From positions 1 through 17,248 of the forward strand of contig JARICB010000238.1 of NCBI GenBank assembly GCA_029264225.1: 17,248 nucleotides of DNA, given 5' to 3'. A program made the translations under genes and the position numbers. How positions within the stretch are numbered: position 1 is the first letter of the stretch; each line of letters starts with the position of its first letter. Positions 14,828-17,248 of the stretch are shown in pieces. This stretch comes from Nocardioides sp. Lineage in GTDB: Bacteria > Actinomycetota > Actinomycetes > Propionibacteriales > Nocardioidaceae. The notes under the pieces are model-generated. The model ran no database searches and was not told the DNA's origin. It saw nothing but the letters and a program-made list of their open reading frames with translations.

Positions 14828-16870
14828 TCAGGCCATCTGCGGAACGGACAGGCCAGACTCGACGATGCCTTCGGAGAGGATCTGCTCGGCGCCGCCGAGT
14901 TCGGAGTAGGAGAGCACTGCCAGCGTCGGGTGCGCCGGCTCGATGAGGCGTCGTACTGCGGCCCGGATCTGGGGAGCGCAGACCAGCACCGGGCGCACGT
15001 CGCGGTCCTCGGTGGCCTTGCACAGGGTGCCGATCTGACTGAGCACCGTCTGGCCCACCAGTGGGTCGAGCACGATGACATGACCCTGCTCGGTGGGCCG
15101 TAGACCTTCCAGCATCTGCTGCTCGAGCTCGGGCTGGAGGGTGATGACGTGGAGGGTGTCCCCGTCGAGGTGGGGTGCGGCAATAGCCGGGCCGAGCCCC
15201 TCGCGGGCCGATTCCACCAGCGCGTCGAGGTCCTTGGTGGTCGCTGCTCGAAGCGACAACGCCTCGAAGATCCGCACCAGGTCCCGCACCGCCACCTGCT
15301 CGCGGAGGAGGGCCTGGAGCACCCGTTGCACCTCACCGAGGGACAGCAGCGCGGGGGTGAGTTCTTCGATGACGACGGGATTGCTGCGCTTGACCACGTC
15401 GGTCAGCAGTCGGACGTCCTCACGACCCAGGAGTCGCGGCGCGTTGCGGGTGACGACCTCGGCCAGGTGCGTAGTGATGACCGAGGCGCGGTCGACGACG
15501 GTGGCGCCGGCCAGTTCGGCCTGGTTGCGCAACTCGGCCGGCACCCACTTGGCGGCCAGCCCGAAGACCGGCTCCCGGGTGGGATCGCCGGGCAGGGCGT
15601 CAAGCATCTCGCCGATCGCCAGCACGGTGCCGGGAGGGGCCTCGCCGCGCGCGACCACGATGCCGAAGAGGGAGATCGTGTAGCTGCGTGGCGGTAGCTC
15701 GAGGTTGTCCCGGGTGCGCACAGGAGGCACCACGAAACCGAGTTCGCCGGCGATCTTGCGACGTAGCGACTTGACCCGGTCCAGCAGGTCGCCGCCGGTG
15801 GAGGGATCGACCAGGTCCACCAGGTCGGCTGCCAACTCCAGGCCCAGTGGGTCTACCTGGACCTCGGTCACGATCTGTTCGGGGGTCTCGGCCTGGGGTG
15901 TTGCCGTCACGGAGCTGGTGTCTGCCGTGTCGGACTTGGGCGTCTCGTCGATCCGACTGGATGCCAGCAGCATGGCGCCACCGGCGAGCACGAAGGGGAG
16001 CTTGGGCAGGCCGGGAATCAGGCACATCGACAAGGCGGCGAAGCCCGCCACTCGGAGCGGGGTCCGGGTGCGGGTGATCTGGTTGACGATGTCGGTACCC
16101 ATGTCGTGCTCACCGGTGGCTCGGGTCACGATCAGGCCGGTGGCCACCGAGAGGAGCAGCGCCGGGATCTGGGAGACCAGACCGTCGCCCACCGAGAGCA
16201 GGCTGTAGGTGCTGACGGCATCGCCGAAGGGCATCCCCTTCTGGGCCACACCGACGGCAAAGCCACCGATCAGGTTGACCAGGGTAATGACCACGGCGGC
16301 GATCGCATCGCCCTTGACGAACTTGGAGGCGCCGTCCATCGAGCCGTAGAAGTCGGCCTCCGCATGCACCTGGGCACGCCGGTCGCGCGCCTGGTCCTCG
16401 TCGATGAGTCCGGAGTTGAGATCGGCGTCGATGGCCATCTGCTTGCCGGGCATCGCGTCGAGGGTGAAGCGGGCGCCGACCTCGGCGACCCGGCCGGCAC
16501 CGTTGGTGATGACCACGAACTGGATGATGAGCAGGATCGCGAAGATGATCAGGCCCACCACGAGCGAGCCACCGACCACGAAGTGGCCGAAGGTCTCTAT
16601 CACCTTGCCGGCGTCGGCGTCCAGGAGCAACAGTCGGGTCGCCGAGACGTTCAGCGCCAGCCGGAACAGCGTCATCACCAAGATGACGGCGGGGAACGCG
16701 GCGAAGTCCAGGGGACCGCGCACGAACATGGCCACCATCAGCACCAGCAGTGCGCCAGTGATGTTGAGGGCGATCAGCAGGTCCAGCACCACGGTCGGCA
16801 GTGGGACGACGAGCATCACCACGATAAAGACGATGCCAACGGGCACGGCAAGCTGGGTCAGGCGCTTCAA
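14828..16870 (-). CDS. flhA: Flagellar biosynthesis protein FlhA
   Basis: A 680-residue inner-membrane component of the flagellar type III export gate. Residues 1-about 310 hold eight hydrophobic segments. The conserved family block RLALNVSATRL is at 70-80, and the cytosolic loop MPGKQMAIDADLNSGLIDED (from residue 140) is the FHIPEP signature region. A polar Thr/Ser/Glu linker (about 315-345) leads to the C-terminal cytosolic domain that forms the nonameric ring and docks chaperones (LAAKWVPAELRNQAELAGAT, RNAPRLLGREDV, HVITLQPELEQQML). The length is normal for FlhA. The TTG start at 16870 is supported by GGAG with 7-nt spacing (16878-16881). The flhB stop is 74 bp upstream, so the two are very likely co-transcribed. 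Confidence 0.97.
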   Translation of the reverse strand: MKRLTQLAVPVGIVFIVVMLVVPLPTVVLDLLIALNITGALLVLMVAMFVRGPLDFAAFPAVILVMTLFRLALNVSATRLLLLDADAGKVIETFGHFVVGGSLVVGLIIFAILLIIQFVVITNGAGRVAEVGARFTLDAMPGKQMAIDADLNSGLIDEDQARDRRAQVHAEADFYGSMDGASKFVKGDAIAAVVITLVNLIGGFAVGVAQKGMPFGDAVSTYSLLSVGDGLVSQIPALLLSVATGLIVTRATGEHDMGTDIVNQITRTRTPLRVAGFAALSMCLIPGLPKLPFVLAGGAMLLASSRIDETPKSDTADTSSVTATPQAETPEQIVTEVQVDPLGLELAADLVDLVDPSTGGDLLDRVKSLRRKIAGELGFVVPPVRTRDNLELPPRSYTISLFGIVVARGEAPPGTVLAIGEMLDALPGDPTREPVFGLAAKWVPAELRNQAELAGATVVDRASVITTHLAEVVTRNAPRLLGREDVRLLTDVVKRSNPVVIEELTPALLSLGEVQRVLQALLREQVAVRDLVRIFEALSLRAATTKDLDALVESAREGLGPAIAAPHLDGDTLHVITLQPELEQQMLEGLRPTEQGHVIVLDPLVGQTVLSQIGTLCKATEDRDVRPVLVCAPQIRAAVRRLIEPAHPTLAVLSYSELGGAEQILSEGIVESGLSVPQMA

Positions 16871-16877
16871 CGGCGTT

Positions 16878-16881
16878 CTCC
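16878..16881 (-). promoter_or_regulatory. flhA: Shine-Dalgarno site for the TTG start of flhA
   Basis: GGAG on the minus strand, 7 nt before the TTG at 16870. It supports a rare TTG start, which fits the expected FlhA N-terminus MKRLTQLAVPVGIV. A small hairpin (GACCCC-N5-GGGGTC, 16921-16937) lies between it and the flhB stop. Confidence 0.65.
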
Positions 16882-16944
16882 GGGGTCAGTCGAGGGGCGC
16901 GCCGTCCCTGGCACCACTACGACCCCGTCCTGGGGTCACTGCCC

Positions 16945-17248
16945 CTATCGTCCGGCTGAGGTCGATGCTGAGGGTTTCCGGCGACGACCTCCGCGAGCCA
17001 CCGGCGGCAGGTCCGTCTCGGCCCGCGGGCTGCGGTGCTGACCGCCGTTCTGACCTTGGGTACGACGACTGATGACGAACGCCATGACCTGGGCGACGGC
17101 GGCGAAGAGTTCGGCCGGGATCTCCTGACCGACGGTGGTGCTGCGATAGAGCGCACGGGCCAGGGGGACATCACTGACCAGGGGCACGCGAGCCTCGGTG
17201 GCGGTGTCACGGATCTTCTGGGCGAGCACCCCGGCGCCGCGTGCTACG
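16945..17248 (-). CDS. flhB: Flagellar export protein FlhB (C-terminal part, 5' end outside window)
   Basis: About 100 C-terminal residues of FlhB, the substrate-specificity switch of the flagellar export gate. The visible start, VARGAGVLAQKIRDTATEAR, matches the region just after the autocleavage site NPTH, which lies outside the window. VPLVSDVPLARALYRSTTVG, then QEIPAELFAAVAQVMAFV, complete the FlhB cytosolic domain. An unusual tail of about 40 residues, rich in Arg, Gly, Gln and Pro (RRTQGQNGGQHRSPRAETDL and beyond), extends past the normal end. The frame is open to the window edge, so the GTG at 17229 is internal, not a start. The gene precedes flhA in the same direction. Confidence 0.95.
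   Translation of the reverse strand, partial: VARGAGVLAQKIRDTATEARVPLVSDVPLARALYRSTTVGQEIPAELFAAVAQVMAFVISRRTQGQNGGQHRSPRAETDLPPVARGGRRRKPSASTSAGR

Overview
The window is high-GC DNA with GTG/TTG starts, leaderless-looking genes, an actinobacterial-type RNA polymerase beta' tail, an actinobacterial-type SerC and a citrate synthase 2. With flagellar export genes at the right end, this points to a motile actinobacterium, most likely a Nocardioides-like member of the Propionibacteriales. That placement is inference from protein style; no 16S sequence is present. All family assignments come from reading motifs, not from searches.

Layout. (1) 1-1554 is the 3' part of rpoC, closed by a strong GC hairpin. 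(2) 1626-1723 is a 98-bp nested palindrome, followed by a FAD-dependent geranylgeranyl-reductase-family gene (MenJ-like, 1783-3027). (3) A perfect 26-bp-arm inverted repeat (3069-3131) separates it from a PlsC-type acyltransferase (3255-4088). The 3' end of that gene overlaps a convergent membrane acyltransferase-3 gene (3835-5040, minus) by 254 bp. (4) Divergent from the membrane acyltransferase is a tandem double-Nudix hydrolase (5088-5981), then an iron-type alcohol dehydrogenase of the hydroxyacid-oxoacid transhydrogenase type. (5) A tightly coupled unit follows: a 27-residue single-membrane-span peptide (7316-7399), a METTL25-like methyltransferase (7399-8649) and a secreted, C-terminally anchored propeller-like protein (8642-9649). 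(6) Next come topoisomerase IB (9716-10720), serC (minus), a GNAT acetyltransferase, a small secreted VanY-like zinc peptidase and a DCC/DUF393 thiol protein. (7) A nested hairpin (13506-13560) separates these from citrate synthase 2 (minus). Further right are flhA and the C-terminal end of flhB (both minus), the edge of a flagellar cluster.

Most genes look like independent short units. The clear co-transcribed sets are peptide-methyltransferase-propeller and flhB-flhA. The strongest window-wide signals are regulatory. Six starts lie exactly 6 nt after a TANNNT -10-like hexamer, which is the geometry of leaderless mRNAs; two or three more are close to it. By contrast serC, citrate synthase and flhA carry Shine-Dalgarno sites. 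Three intergenic regions hold long, co-centred, sequence-unrelated palindromes without U-tracts. No tRNA, rRNA, CRISPR array, insertion sequence or phage gene was seen, and there is no gene-free stretch longer than about 230 bp.
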